Below, in pieces: positions 1 to 7,273 of a DNA stretch of 10,022 nt; within the stretch, counting starts at the first letter, position 1; each line of letters starts with the position of its first letter. Both the position numbers and the translations under genes were made by a program. Source of the DNA: BMS3ABIN04 sp965554225 (GTDB lineage Bacteria > Bacteroidota > Ignavibacteria > Ignavibacteriales > Melioribacteraceae); contig CBEVZC010000113.1 of assembly GCA_965554225.1 (NCBI GenBank), positions 1-10,022 on the forward strand, in the 5' to 3' direction. The notes under the pieces were generated by a model, which saw nothing but the letters and a program-made list of their open reading frames with translations, was not told the origin of the DNA and ran no database searches.

Positions 1-21
1 TTATTCTTCAATAATTTTCCT

Positions 22-29
22 TAACTTTG
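22..29 (+). promoter_or_regulatory. Bacteroidota-type -7 promoter element (TAnnTTTG) ahead of glgA
   Basis: The octamer TAACTTTG matches the TAnnTTTG -7 consensus described for Bacteroidota primary sigma factors. Transcription would then begin near position 35-37 and leave a leader of about 100 nt before glgA. The partner -33 TTTG element would fall at or before the left edge, so it cannot be judged. An AT-rich TATATAAAT at 55-63 is a competing -10-like site without a well-spaced -35. Whether this lineage uses the Bacteroidota consensus is an inference. Confidence 0.35.
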
Positions 30-139
30 TCGCACTTGGGGGTTGAATCTGCGTTATATAAATACTTTTAATTTTTTTTGTCAATGAAAAAGCATTTTTG
101 TAAATTTGAAGCTTAAAATTAAAGAATTTAGGAAAAAAA

Positions 140-1633
140 ATGGCTGCCCCTCGAAAATTAAAAATTTTATTTGTTACTTCAGAAGTTGTTCCATTTGTTA
201 AAACAGGCGGACTTGCAGATGTATCTTCCGCATTACCCCGTAAGTTGCAAGAAATGGGTCATCACGTAAGAATTGTTATGCCAAAATATGGCGCTATTGA
301 TGAGAGAAGGTTTAAAATACATGAGGTTGTTAGGTTAAAAGACCTTACTACAACAATAAGAAAAAATGAAGTTACATTTTCCATTCGTTCTTCATTTCTT
401 GTTGGCGCTAAGGAAAGAGTACAACTATATTTGGTAGATAATAATCACTATTTTGGTATAAGAAGGAGCCTTTATTCCGATCCGATAACCGGTAAAGATT
501 TTCCCGATAATGATGAGAGGTTTATTCTTCTTGCCAAATCCGTCTTCGAGTTAGTGAAAAAACTTGGTTGGATTCCGAATATAATTCACTGTAACGATTG
601 GCAAGGTGGTCTTATTCCGGCTTATTTAAAAACACTTTATAAAGACGATCCGATGTTTAGTAATGTAAAGACTGTTTTCACTATTCATAATTTAGCTTAC
701 AAAGGTGAATTCCCTAAATCCTCATTTGCAAAAACAGGCTTGCCTGATGAACTTAATTCCAATACAGGTATTTTGAATAATGGGAAATTTAGTTTTATAC
801 GAAGCGGTTTAATGTATGCGGATGTTCTTACAACCGTTAGTGAAACTTATGCAATTGAAATTAGTAAGTATAAGGAATTTAGTAACGGTCTACACGATGT
901 ATTGAAAAAAAGAAAAAATTCATTATTCGGCATTACAAACGGTATTGATATTAAATTATGGAATCCTGAAATCGATAAGCAAATTCCTAAAAAATATTCC
1001 GTAAAAAATCTTGAAAATAAACTAGTTAATAAAAAAGCTTTAGCAGAAAAATTTGGATTGCAATTAGTTGACGATAAACCTATAATTGGATTGATTTCAA
1101 GGCTTTATGATAGCAAAGGAATTGACTTAATTCAAAAAGCATTCAAAGACTTATTAAGCTTAGATTTATATTTTGTTTTGTTAGGAACAGGCGATAAGAA
1201 ATACCACCAATTTTTTGAAAAGGCTTTAATGAAGTATCCCGGGCAATTTTCTTGTTACCTGGGTTTTGATGATGGTCTTGCACATTTGATAGAAGCAGGG
1301 GCAGACATGTTGCTGATGCCTTCGAAATACGAACCTTGCGGACTTAACCAAATGTATAGTTTAGTCTATGGAACTGTTCCTATTGTGCGAGCAACAGGCG
1401 GGTTAGCAGATACGGTGTCTAAGTATAATGATAAAGATGGATCAGGAAACGGTTTTGTATTTAAAAAATATGATGCCGATGATATGTTAAAAGAAATTAA
1501 AAGAGCCGTGAAGACATATAATACGGATAAAAAGGTTTGGAATAAAATAATGAAATCCGGAATGCGTTCTAATTTTAGCTGGAAGTCTTCAGCTAAAAAA
1601 TACGTTGATATCTACAAAAAAGTTTTAAGTTAA
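140..1633 (+). CDS. glgA: Glycogen synthase (ADP-glucose type, GT5 family)
   Basis: A cytosolic glycosyltransferase that adds glucose from a nucleotide sugar, normally ADP-glucose, to the non-reducing end of alpha-1,4-glucan in glycogen synthesis. The 497-residue protein has the usual GlgA length and GT-B layout. The N-terminal KTGGLADV donor-binding motif is at 21-28, HCNDWQGG at 150-157 and TIHNLAYKG at 181-189. The C-terminal domain has SRLYDSKG at 320-327, where R321 and K326 match the phosphate-binding Arg and Lys of E. coli GlgA. PSKYEPCGLNQ at 394-404 carries the conserved catalytic-region E398. The ATG has AGGA at 130-133, six bases upstream. It is the first gene of the apparent operon, five bases before the HAD gene. 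No other glycogen gene (glgC, glgB, glgP) is in the window. Family assignment is firm; donor specificity is inferred. Confidence 0.95.
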   Translation: MAAPRKLKILFVTSEVVPFVKTGGLADVSSALPRKLQEMGHHVRIVMPKYGAIDERRFKIHEVVRLKDLTTTIRKNEVTFSIRSSFLVGAKERVQLYLVDNNHYFGIRRSLYSDPITGKDFPDNDERFILLAKSVFELVKKLGWIPNIIHCNDWQGGLIPAYLKTLYKDDPMFSNVKTVFTIHNLAYKGEFPKSSFAKTGLPDELNSNTGILNNGKFSFIRSGLMYADVLTTVSETYAIEISKYKEFSNGLHDVLKKRKNSLFGITNGIDIKLWNPEIDKQIPKKYSVKNLENKLVNKKALAEKFGLQLVDDKPIIGLISRLYDSKGIDLIQKAFKDLLSLDLYFVLLGTGDKKYHQFFEKALMKYPGQFSCYLGFDDGLAHLIEAGADMLLMPSKYEPCGLNQMYSLVYGTVPIVRATGGLADTVSKYNDKDGSGNGFVFKKYDADDMLKEIKRAVKTYNTDKKVWNKIMKSGMRSNFSWKSSAKKYVDIYKKVLS

Positions 1634-1638
1634 AGTAA

Positions 1639-2214
1639 ATGTCCTATAAAGCAGTATTTTTAGACCGAGATGGTACAATTAATATAGATCCCGGTTACTT
1701 AGGCGAACCTGATAAAGTTGAGCTGCTCCAAGGTGTTGCAAAAGGTATTTCATTATTAAAAAATAAATTAAAATTTAAAATAATTGTTATTTCTAATCAA
1801 TCCGGGATTACAAGAGGACTTATAAGCAGAAGGGATGTGGATGCAGTTAATAATAAGATAAATTATCTGCTGAAATTGGAAAATACTTCGGTTGATGCTT
1901 TTTATTACTGCCCTTATCATCCTGATTTTGATCCGCCCAATAAAACTGAGTGTAGAAAACCTTCTCCGAATATGATACTTAAAGCAGCGGAAGACTTTAA
2001 AATAGATTTATCAAAGTCTTATATGGTTGGAGATGTTATATCCGATGTTATTGCTGGCAATAAAGCGGGAACTAAAACCATCTTATTGAGGTCACATGAT
2101 AGTGATAAAACAAATAACTTGAATTATGATGAAAAAACTCCCAATTTTATAGCTTCAAATTTTTTAGATGCATGTAAATTTATTAAAAACGATTATTTAG
2201 GAAATATTTCTTGA
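1639..2214 (+). CDS. gmhB: HAD-superfamily phosphatase, GmhB-like (D-glycero-manno-heptose 1,7-bisphosphate 7-phosphatase family)
   Basis: A cytosolic HAD phosphatase of the HAD-IIIA/GmhB/HisB-N type. In that family GmhB removes the 7-phosphate from heptose bisphosphate on the route to ADP-heptose for lipopolysaccharide core. The 191-residue length fits. Motif I is FLDRDGT with nucleophile D9 and acid/base D11, followed by INIDPGYLG. Motif II is SNQSG at 52-56 and GITRG at 56-60. The substrate/zinc loop CPYHP is at 91-95, CRKP at 105-108 and motif IV GDVISD at 131-136. The zinc loop looks degenerate: against the E. coli C-x-H...C-x-C pattern, only C91 and C105 align clearly and H94 is shifted by one. 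It starts five bases after glgA with no strong SD, and its last codons overlap the next gene by four bases, so translational coupling is likely. The exact substrate could be another sugar phosphate; the family call is safe. Confidence 0.8.
   Translation: MSYKAVFLDRDGTINIDPGYLGEPDKVELLQGVAKGISLLKNKLKFKIIVISNQSGITRGLISRRDVDAVNNKINYLLKLENTSVDAFYYCPYHPDFDPPNKTECRKPSPNMILKAAEDFKIDLSKSYMVGDVISDVIAGNKAGTKTILLRSHDSDKTNNLNYDEKTPNFIASNFLDACKFIKNDYLGNIS
2199..2202 (+). promoter_or_regulatory. Ribosome binding site fixing the TTG start of the lipoprotein gene
   Basis: AGGA lies eight bases before TTG at 2211-2213. The next in-frame ATG codons lie after the lipobox cysteine and would remove the signal peptide, so this SD plus TTG is the credible start even though it overlaps the upstream stop codon. 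Confidence 0.6.
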
Positions 2215-3389
2215 GAAAATTATATATAATACCTGTTTTATTTATTGCTTTTGCATTTTTTATTACATCATGTAATGATGCTCCTACTTCGATCGGAGAA
2301 AATTTAATTCCTAACTCTGATAAAGTTAATGTTGACAGTTTAACTGTTATTTCCAGTAAAGCTTCGGCGAGCAGTTTTGTTGAAATTATTAAAAAGGGAA
2401 CTTCACCGAGGTTATTATTAGGAAAGTATAATAATATTGAATCTAAAATGTTGGTTAAATTCTTTTCGTTGATTCCGGATTCTGTTTTAACCCCGTTGAA
2501 AGAGGATCAGATTGATGTCGTTGATTCTTGGGTAGAACTCTATCCGGAATATTCAATTGGCGACTCTTCCAACCAACTTCAATTTTCGGTGCAACATATA
2601 AACTCAGGTTGGATAGCTCAAAACTTTGTATGGGATAGTTTGCAGATGTTAAATTATGATCAGAATGATTTAGCTTCGCAATTTGTTTATACTGATTCTT
2701 CGATTACATTTAAACTGAATACCGATGTTGTAAAAGAATGGCTGAGAAGTAGAGTTGATACGTCGCTACCGGAAAATAACGGACTACTTTTTACTCCGTT
2801 GAACGAAGGAAGAGTATTGGGATTTCAGTCGGTTGCATTTGTAGTAAATGACAGAGCGCCAAAGTTAAAAATAATAGTTCAAAAGCAGGGTGCATTTACT
2901 GATACGATTACGGCAATACCTTCCAGAAGTGTTCATGTTGTCAATGGAACCATACCGGAAGAAACACCTCAAAATATTACTTTGCAAGACGGACTTGCTC
3001 TGCATTCCAAATTTTGGATTGACGTTTCCAAAATACCTCTTGGCTCAGCTGTAAACAAGTCTATACTGACATTTAACATTAACACTTCAGCTTCTGATGA
3101 AGGTTCAATTAAAACAGATACTCTCGGGTTATACTTTTACAAAGACTCTACCGCGAATATAGTCGACTCAACTTCAAGGGTTTTATTAATTAGAGAAGGG
3201 GAACAGTTTAACGGCGACTTTACCCGTATAGTTCAGCGTTGGGTAGATGGAGACGATAATCAAGGTATTCGAATTTATTTGACCGACGAAAGACGGGCAC
3301 TAAATAAAGTTGTTCTCTATTCTAATGGTGTTTCCAATATAGTAAAAAAACCAAAGTTAACAGTTTATTACACTGAAAAGAATAAATAA
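2211..3389 (+). CDS. Surface or periplasmic lipoprotein with two related beta-rich domains (DUF4270/DNRLRE-like)
   Basis: An exported lipoprotein of unknown function, 392 residues. It starts at a TTG overlapping the stop of the previous gene by four bases (TTGA). The signal peptide is a short basic N-terminus, a hydrophobic stretch at 5-18 and the lipobox I18-T19-S20-C21, so the mature protein is probably lipidated at C21 and followed by N22-D23. The mature part is beta-rich and looks internally duplicated. Roughly 70-225 ends in APKLKIIV after VVKEWL at 173-178 and NNGLLF at 189-194. Roughly 255-389 ends in KPKLTVYY after IVQRWV at 340-345 and NQGIRI at 350-355. The N-terminal IGENLIPNSDKV (28-39), followed by a short LLLG segment, is reminiscent of Bacteroidota DUF4270 lipoproteins; the WV/W-L-NxG pattern also resembles DNRLRE-type extracellular domains. 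Neither name is certain without a profile search. It overlaps the barrel gene by one base. Confidence 0.75.
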   Translation: MRKLYIIPVLFIAFAFFITSCNDAPTSIGENLIPNSDKVNVDSLTVISSKASASSFVEIIKKGTSPRLLLGKYNNIESKMLVKFFSLIPDSVLTPLKEDQIDVVDSWVELYPEYSIGDSSNQLQFSVQHINSGWIAQNFVWDSLQMLNYDQNDLASQFVYTDSSITFKLNTDVVKEWLRSRVDTSLPENNGLLFTPLNEGRVLGFQSVAFVVNDRAPKLKIIVQKQGAFTDTITAIPSRSVHVVNGTIPEETPQNITLQDGLALHSKFWIDVSKIPLGSAVNKSILTFNINTSASDEGSIKTDTLGLYFYKDSTANIVDSTSRVLLIREGEQFNGDFTRIVQRWVDGDDNQGIRIYLTDERRALNKVVLYSNGVSNIVKKPKLTVYYTEKNK

Positions 3390-4639
3390 TGAATAAAATT
3401 ACTTATAAATTACTTATAATTTTTTGGCTTACTTTTCTTCCTAGCATTTTTGCTTCGGGAGGTTCCGTTTATACCCGTTATGGAGTGGGAAATATTTTTA
3501 ATTCTTACTCTGCAAGAAGAATGGGGCTTGGCAGTATTGGAACTTCCTTGCTTGGCACGGGTGATTTGAGTCCGGTTAATCCTGCAAGCTGGTCGAATTT
3601 AAAAGTTACACGTTTATCTTTAGGCGTTGGTTATAACGGCATTAATTTAAAAAGCGGAAGTACAAATGCTTTTTATTCGACAACAGACTTTTCCGGATTT
3701 TCTATAGGATTTCCGGTTGATAAGGATTTGGGAATTTCATTTGTCATGGGTCTATTGCCATTTTCGAGAGTTGAATACGAAGTAAATGTAAATTCTACTG
3801 ATAATAATTTACCTTCCGGTAAATTTACTTACGATGGTAGTGGCAGTATTAATAAAGTTTATTTTGGAGCTTCTTATAAACTGCCTTTTAATTTGCAGTT
3901 TGGAGCAACTTTTGAATATTACACGGGTGATATTAAGTATTCTTCAACTGCTAGTTTTAAAGAATTTTCACCCTTCGCAAATGCCAGGTATACGGAAGAC
4001 TTGCAATATCGTGGATTTGGTACAACATTGGGATTGATTTCAAGTGATATTTCAAAAGTTCTAAATATCAAAAAATTGACTAATTTAAGACTAGGAGCTT
4101 CACTTAATTTAATTTCTAATCTTAGGACAGATAGTAGCTTAATTACTATTAATAAGCTGGGTCAGCTAAATTCACTATCTACTTTACTTCAAACAAATAT
4201 TCCCTATAAATTAAGTCTTGGAGCAAGTTTTAATTGGAATACGGATTATTTATTTTTAGTAGATTATATTTATCAACCGTGGAGTCAATATGATTTTAAC
4301 AATATTCCTGACAACAACTTACGTAATCTATCAGTTGTAAGTTTAGGTTTTGAATATAAAAATTCCGAAGCAAGATATACAAGCTTTTGGGAACAGATTA
4401 AATATAGAGGTGGTTTAAGTTTTAAACAAACACAATATTACATAAACGGCAAAGGAATAGATGAGTATTCGGTTCATGTTGGAGTTACTGCTCCGTTAGG
4501 TCCAAGAAGCAATATAGATATTGGCTTAGCATATGGAATAAAAGGAACAAATGAGTTAAATTTAATTAAAGAAAATTTTGTAAAAGCAAATATTTCATTA
4601 AATTTTGGGGAACTTTGGTTTATCAGACAAGAAAGATAA
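3389..4639 (+). CDS. Outer-membrane beta-barrel protein, Bacteroidota-type, function unknown
   Basis: Predicted outer-membrane protein of 416 residues. A Sec signal peptide covers about residues 1-22 (hydrophobic 8-21, cleavage probably after A22). The mature N-terminus has VYTRYGVGN at 27-35, RRMGLG at 43-48 and a VNPASW turn at 63-68. This arrangement of an aromatic YxRYG start, MG(L/G)G and NPASW is familiar from uncharacterised Bacteroidota outer-membrane proteins and loosely resembles FadL/PorV-type barrels. The rest alternates polar and hydrophobic residues in strands rich in Gly, Ser, Tyr and Phe, and the last strand (KANISLNFGELWF) fits a C-terminal barrel strand, although the protein ends with IRQER rather than an aromatic residue. 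The start ATG shares one base with the previous stop and has only a weak purine-rich SD. Its position between a lipoprotein and an exported TPR protein suggests a shared envelope role. I cannot name a substrate. Confidence 0.75.
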   Translation: MNKITYKLLIIFWLTFLPSIFASGGSVYTRYGVGNIFNSYSARRMGLGSIGTSLLGTGDLSPVNPASWSNLKVTRLSLGVGYNGINLKSGSTNAFYSTTDFSGFSIGFPVDKDLGISFVMGLLPFSRVEYEVNVNSTDNNLPSGKFTYDGSGSINKVYFGASYKLPFNLQFGATFEYYTGDIKYSSTASFKEFSPFANARYTEDLQYRGFGTTLGLISSDISKVLNIKKLTNLRLGASLNLISNLRTDSSLITINKLGQLNSLSTLLQTNIPYKLSLGASFNWNTDYLFLVDYIYQPWSQYDFNNIPDNNLRNLSVVSLGFEYKNSEARYTSFWEQIKYRGGLSFKQTQYYINGKGIDEYSVHVGVTAPLGPRSNIDIGLAYGIKGTNELNLIKENFVKANISLNFGELWFIRQER

Positions 4640-4645
4640 CAAATT

Positions 4646-4651
4646 AAGGAG
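4646..4651 (+). promoter_or_regulatory. Strong Shine-Dalgarno (AAGGAG) fixing the TTG start of the TPR gene
   Basis: AAGGAG is followed by seven bases and then TTG at 4659-4661. This start gives a clean signal peptide and leaves a 19-base gap after the previous stop. The earlier in-frame TTG at 4605 has no SD, lies inside the upstream gene and would put a charged 18-residue segment ahead of the signal peptide. This is the best SD in the window. Confidence 0.75.
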
Positions 4652-4658
4652 TGTACAG

Positions 4659-5948
4659 TTGAAAATAGTGAACAAAATATTAGTAATCTTGCTTACTTTT
4701 TTATCAGTAGCAAATGCTGCTAGCTCAGAAAATGTTAACAATAATTTTGTTACAGAAAGCGATAGTCTTAATCTTATGGCGGAAGTTAGTCTTTTTTACG
4801 AAGCATATAAAAATAAACAGTATGATGACTGGACTATTGAGCAAGGGTTTAAAATTATAAAGACTAAACCGGATGCATTTCCTGAGCTCCATATTTATAG
4901 AAAACTGGAAAAAGTTATTTGGGCTGTACATGATGATAGTTCAAGCACCGAAGAAATTAAGAAAACAATGGCCGATAGTGTTTTATATTTATATGATAAA
5001 GCTATGAAATACGATACTGCATACGTTGGGAATTATTGGGTACACAAAGGCTATGTTTTGGAAACGTGGTTAAATGTACCACCGGACTCCTCTATTGCCG
5101 CATACGAAAAGGGTTTTACTATAGGACAAAATGTTAGTTCAAAATCCTACTATATGGATAGATTAGGGCAGCTTTATGCTGATAACGCAACTGATGAAAA
5201 CGGTTATAAAATAAAAGCACTAAATCTTTATTCAAAACTCTCGGAAGAAGAACCTGAGAACCCGCGGTGGACGGATAGGATGTCCGCTTTAGCAGAAGAC
5301 GAAGATCAGCTAATTGATATTATGCATAAATCTTGGCTAATGAATAAGGATAACAAAGAAAAAGCATGGCAATATGCTTCCACATGTATTAAGTATCGTT
5401 CTTGGGAAAATGCTATTGAACCACTTGAATACTTAACAGAAAAAGACCCGAATGTTATTAACTATTGGAAAGAATTAGCAAGAGCCTATGAAAAAGCGGA
5501 AAAGGTTGATAAAGCCATTGCTGCATATAAAAAATTGATTAAACTTGAACCGAATAACAGAGATAGCTATGTAAATCTTGCATTACTGTACAAAAAAATA
5601 GATCAATTAGCGGTAGCAAGATTATATCTGCATAAAGCTTTAAAAATTAGTCCGAATTGGGATTATCCGGTATATATTGAAGGTACTTTATATGAACAGG
5701 CGGCTAGAGATTGTGGATTTAAATTTGAAGATAAAATTGTTTACCAGCTTGCTGTTGATACATATAGAAAAGCTCAACATATGGGGGGAAATTATTCTGA
5801 GACAGCTGCTGAAAGAGTGAATGCACTTAAAAATTCAGTCCCAACAAAAGAGGATTACTTCTTTCGCCACTATAAAAATAATGATAAAATAAAAATCGGC
5901 GGCAAATGTTACGGTTGGATAAATAAAACAATAACTGTTAGGTTCTAA
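4659..5948 (+). CDS. Exported tetratricopeptide-repeat protein
   Basis: A 429-residue periplasmic or outer-membrane-associated TPR protein of unknown role; TPR solenoids usually act as protein-binding scaffolds. Numbering from the TTG start, residues 1-20 form a Sec signal peptide (MKIVNK, hydrophobic core 7-18, likely cleavage after ANA at 20). Mature positions 30-235 are helical with weak repeats. Clear TPR units are at about 237-263 (AWQYASTCIKYRSWENAIEPLEYL), 268-301 (YWKELARAYEKAEKVDKAIAAYKKLIKLEPNN) and 302-335, each with the W/L-G/A-Y-A-P spacing. The C-terminus after PTKEDYFF (395-402) is a small beta-type tail, GGKCYGWINKTITVRF, with one Cys. This tail is distinct from the TPRs and may be a docking segment. 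It follows the barrel gene by 19 bases and ends four bases before the GTG preceding glyA, so it belongs to the same unit. Function is inferred from context only. Confidence 0.8.
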   Translation: MKIVNKILVILLTFLSVANAASSENVNNNFVTESDSLNLMAEVSLFYEAYKNKQYDDWTIEQGFKIIKTKPDAFPELHIYRKLEKVIWAVHDDSSSTEEIKKTMADSVLYLYDKAMKYDTAYVGNYWVHKGYVLETWLNVPPDSSIAAYEKGFTIGQNVSSKSYYMDRLGQLYADNATDENGYKIKALNLYSKLSEEEPENPRWTDRMSALAEDEDQLIDIMHKSWLMNKDNKEKAWQYASTCIKYRSWENAIEPLEYLTEKDPNVINYWKELARAYEKAEKVDKAIAAYKKLIKLEPNNRDSYVNLALLYKKIDQLAVARLYLHKALKISPNWDYPVYIEGTLYEQAARDCGFKFEDKIVYQLAVDTYRKAQHMGGNYSETAAERVNALKNSVPTKEDYFFRHYKNNDKIKIGGKCYGWINKTITVRF

Positions 5949-5964
5949 AAAAGTGAGAAAAATT

Positions 5965-7263
5965 ATGTTTGAACATCTACAAAGCGATCCGGAGATTTTT
6001 AAAATACTAAATTCGGAAATTTCTAGGCAGTCTGATTATTTGGAATTAATTGCTTCTGAAAACTTTGTAAGTCTTCCCGTTTTAGAAGCTGCGGGTTCTG
6101 TTTTAACCAATAAATATGCCGAAGGATATCCGGGTAAAAGATATTACGGTGGCTGCGAATTTGTTGATGTGGCAGAGGATATTGCAAGAGATCGATTGAA
6201 AAGAATATTTGGAGCTGAATATGTAAATGTGCAACCACATAGCGGGTCACAGGCTAATATGGCAGTTTACATGGCTTTGTTAAAACCAGGCGATAAATTT
6301 CTGGGACTTAGTTTGGATCATGGTGGGCATTTAACTCATGGGTCATTTGTTAATTTCTCAGGTAAAATTTATCAAGCAGTCGGTTATAAGCTTAACGAAA
6401 AAACAAAAACACTGGATTATAATATAATAGAAGATTTAGCTAAAAAAGAAAAGCCAAAACTAATTGTAACCGGTGCCAGTGCATATTCAAGAGAATGGGA
6501 TTATGCAAAGTTTAGAGAAATTGCAGATAAAGTTGGAGCTTATTTAATGTGTGACATGGCGCATCCAGCCGGGTTGATAGCAAAAGGACTGCTGAACAAT
6601 CCACTGCCATATTGCGATGTTGTAACCTCAACGACACACAAAACTTTACGGGGACCCAGAGGTGGAATTATTTTAATTGGAAAAGATAAAGAAAATCCAA
6701 TGGGAATTAAAACTCTGAAAGGTGATAGAACTAAGCTAATGTCTGAAGTTTTTGATAGTGTTGTTATGCCGGGTATTCAAGGTGGTCCGTTAATGCATAT
6801 AATTATGGCTAAAGCAGTTGCATTCGGTGAAGTATTACAAGATTCTTTTAAATCGTATGCCGAACAAGTTATGAAAAATGCAAAGCAATTGTCAAACAAA
6901 CTTACTGCGTTGGGCTATGATATTGTTTCCGGAGGAACGGATAATCATTTAATGCTGGTTGATTTAACGAGTAAAAATATAAGTGGTAAAAAAGCTGAGA
7001 AAGCACTTGAAAAAGCGGGAATAACTGTAAATAAAAATATGATTCCGTTTGATACCCGCAGCCCTTTTGTTACAAGCGGTATAAGAGTCGGAACTCCCGC
7101 TGCTACTACAAGAGGAATGAAAGAAGAACAAATGTATACTATCGCCGAGCTAATTGATAAAACTATAAAAAACTATGAAAATGAAAATATATTAACTTCA
7201 GTTCGTCATGATGTTAAAGAGCTGTGTAATCAGTTCCCTTTGTATCAGGAGCTAAGGCGATAA
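5965..7263 (+). CDS. glyA: Serine hydroxymethyltransferase
   Basis: A PLP-dependent cytosolic enzyme that interconverts serine plus tetrahydrofolate with glycine plus 5,10-methylene-tetrahydrofolate, the main source of one-carbon units. The ATG start gives 432 residues, typical of bacterial GlyA. Landmarks are ELIASENF at 27-34, YAEGYPGKRYYGG at 51-63, the histidine in LTHGS (H125), DMAHPAG at 197-203, the PLP lysine K226 in TSTTHKTLRGPRGG, and SGIRVGTPA at 371-379 with carboxylate-binding R374. Compared with E. coli there is an extra loop of about ten residues before PGIQGGP (269-274), as is usual in Bacteroidota and relatives. I prefer ATG at 5965 to the in-frame GTG at 5953. Typical GlyA proteins begin with a short M-F-x-x-L segment, and the GTGAG just upstream can serve as a weak SD. 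The gene sits 10 bases before tatC. Assignment is firm. Confidence 0.95.
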   Translation: MFEHLQSDPEIFKILNSEISRQSDYLELIASENFVSLPVLEAAGSVLTNKYAEGYPGKRYYGGCEFVDVAEDIARDRLKRIFGAEYVNVQPHSGSQANMAVYMALLKPGDKFLGLSLDHGGHLTHGSFVNFSGKIYQAVGYKLNEKTKTLDYNIIEDLAKKEKPKLIVTGASAYSREWDYAKFREIADKVGAYLMCDMAHPAGLIAKGLLNNPLPYCDVVTSTTHKTLRGPRGGIILIGKDKENPMGIKTLKGDRTKLMSEVFDSVVMPGIQGGPLMHIIMAKAVAFGEVLQDSFKSYAEQVMKNAKQLSNKLTALGYDIVSGGTDNHLMLVDLTSKNISGKKAEKALEKAGITVNKNMIPFDTRSPFVTSGIRVGTPAATTRGMKEEQMYTIAELIDKTIKNYENENILTSVRHDVKELCNQFPLYQELRR

Positions 7264-7273
7264 GTAACATCAA

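Noticed and set aside
3834..4037. Open frame of 67 codons inside the barrel gene
   Set aside because: It overlaps a well-supported coding gene in another frame, has low-complexity composition and no own SD.
4605..4658. N-terminal extension of the TPR protein starting at TTG 4605
   Set aside because: It has no SD, overlaps the barrel gene and would bury the signal peptide; TTG 4659 has AAGGAG at good spacing.
5953..5964. GTG start for glyA four codons upstream of the ATG
   Set aside because: It has no SD, and known SHMT proteins start close to the M-F-x-x-L segment; the ATG at 5965 fits better.
6023..6250. Minus-strand open frame inside glyA
   Set aside because: It is antisense to the strongly conserved SHMT sequence, so its openness is explained by the coding strand.
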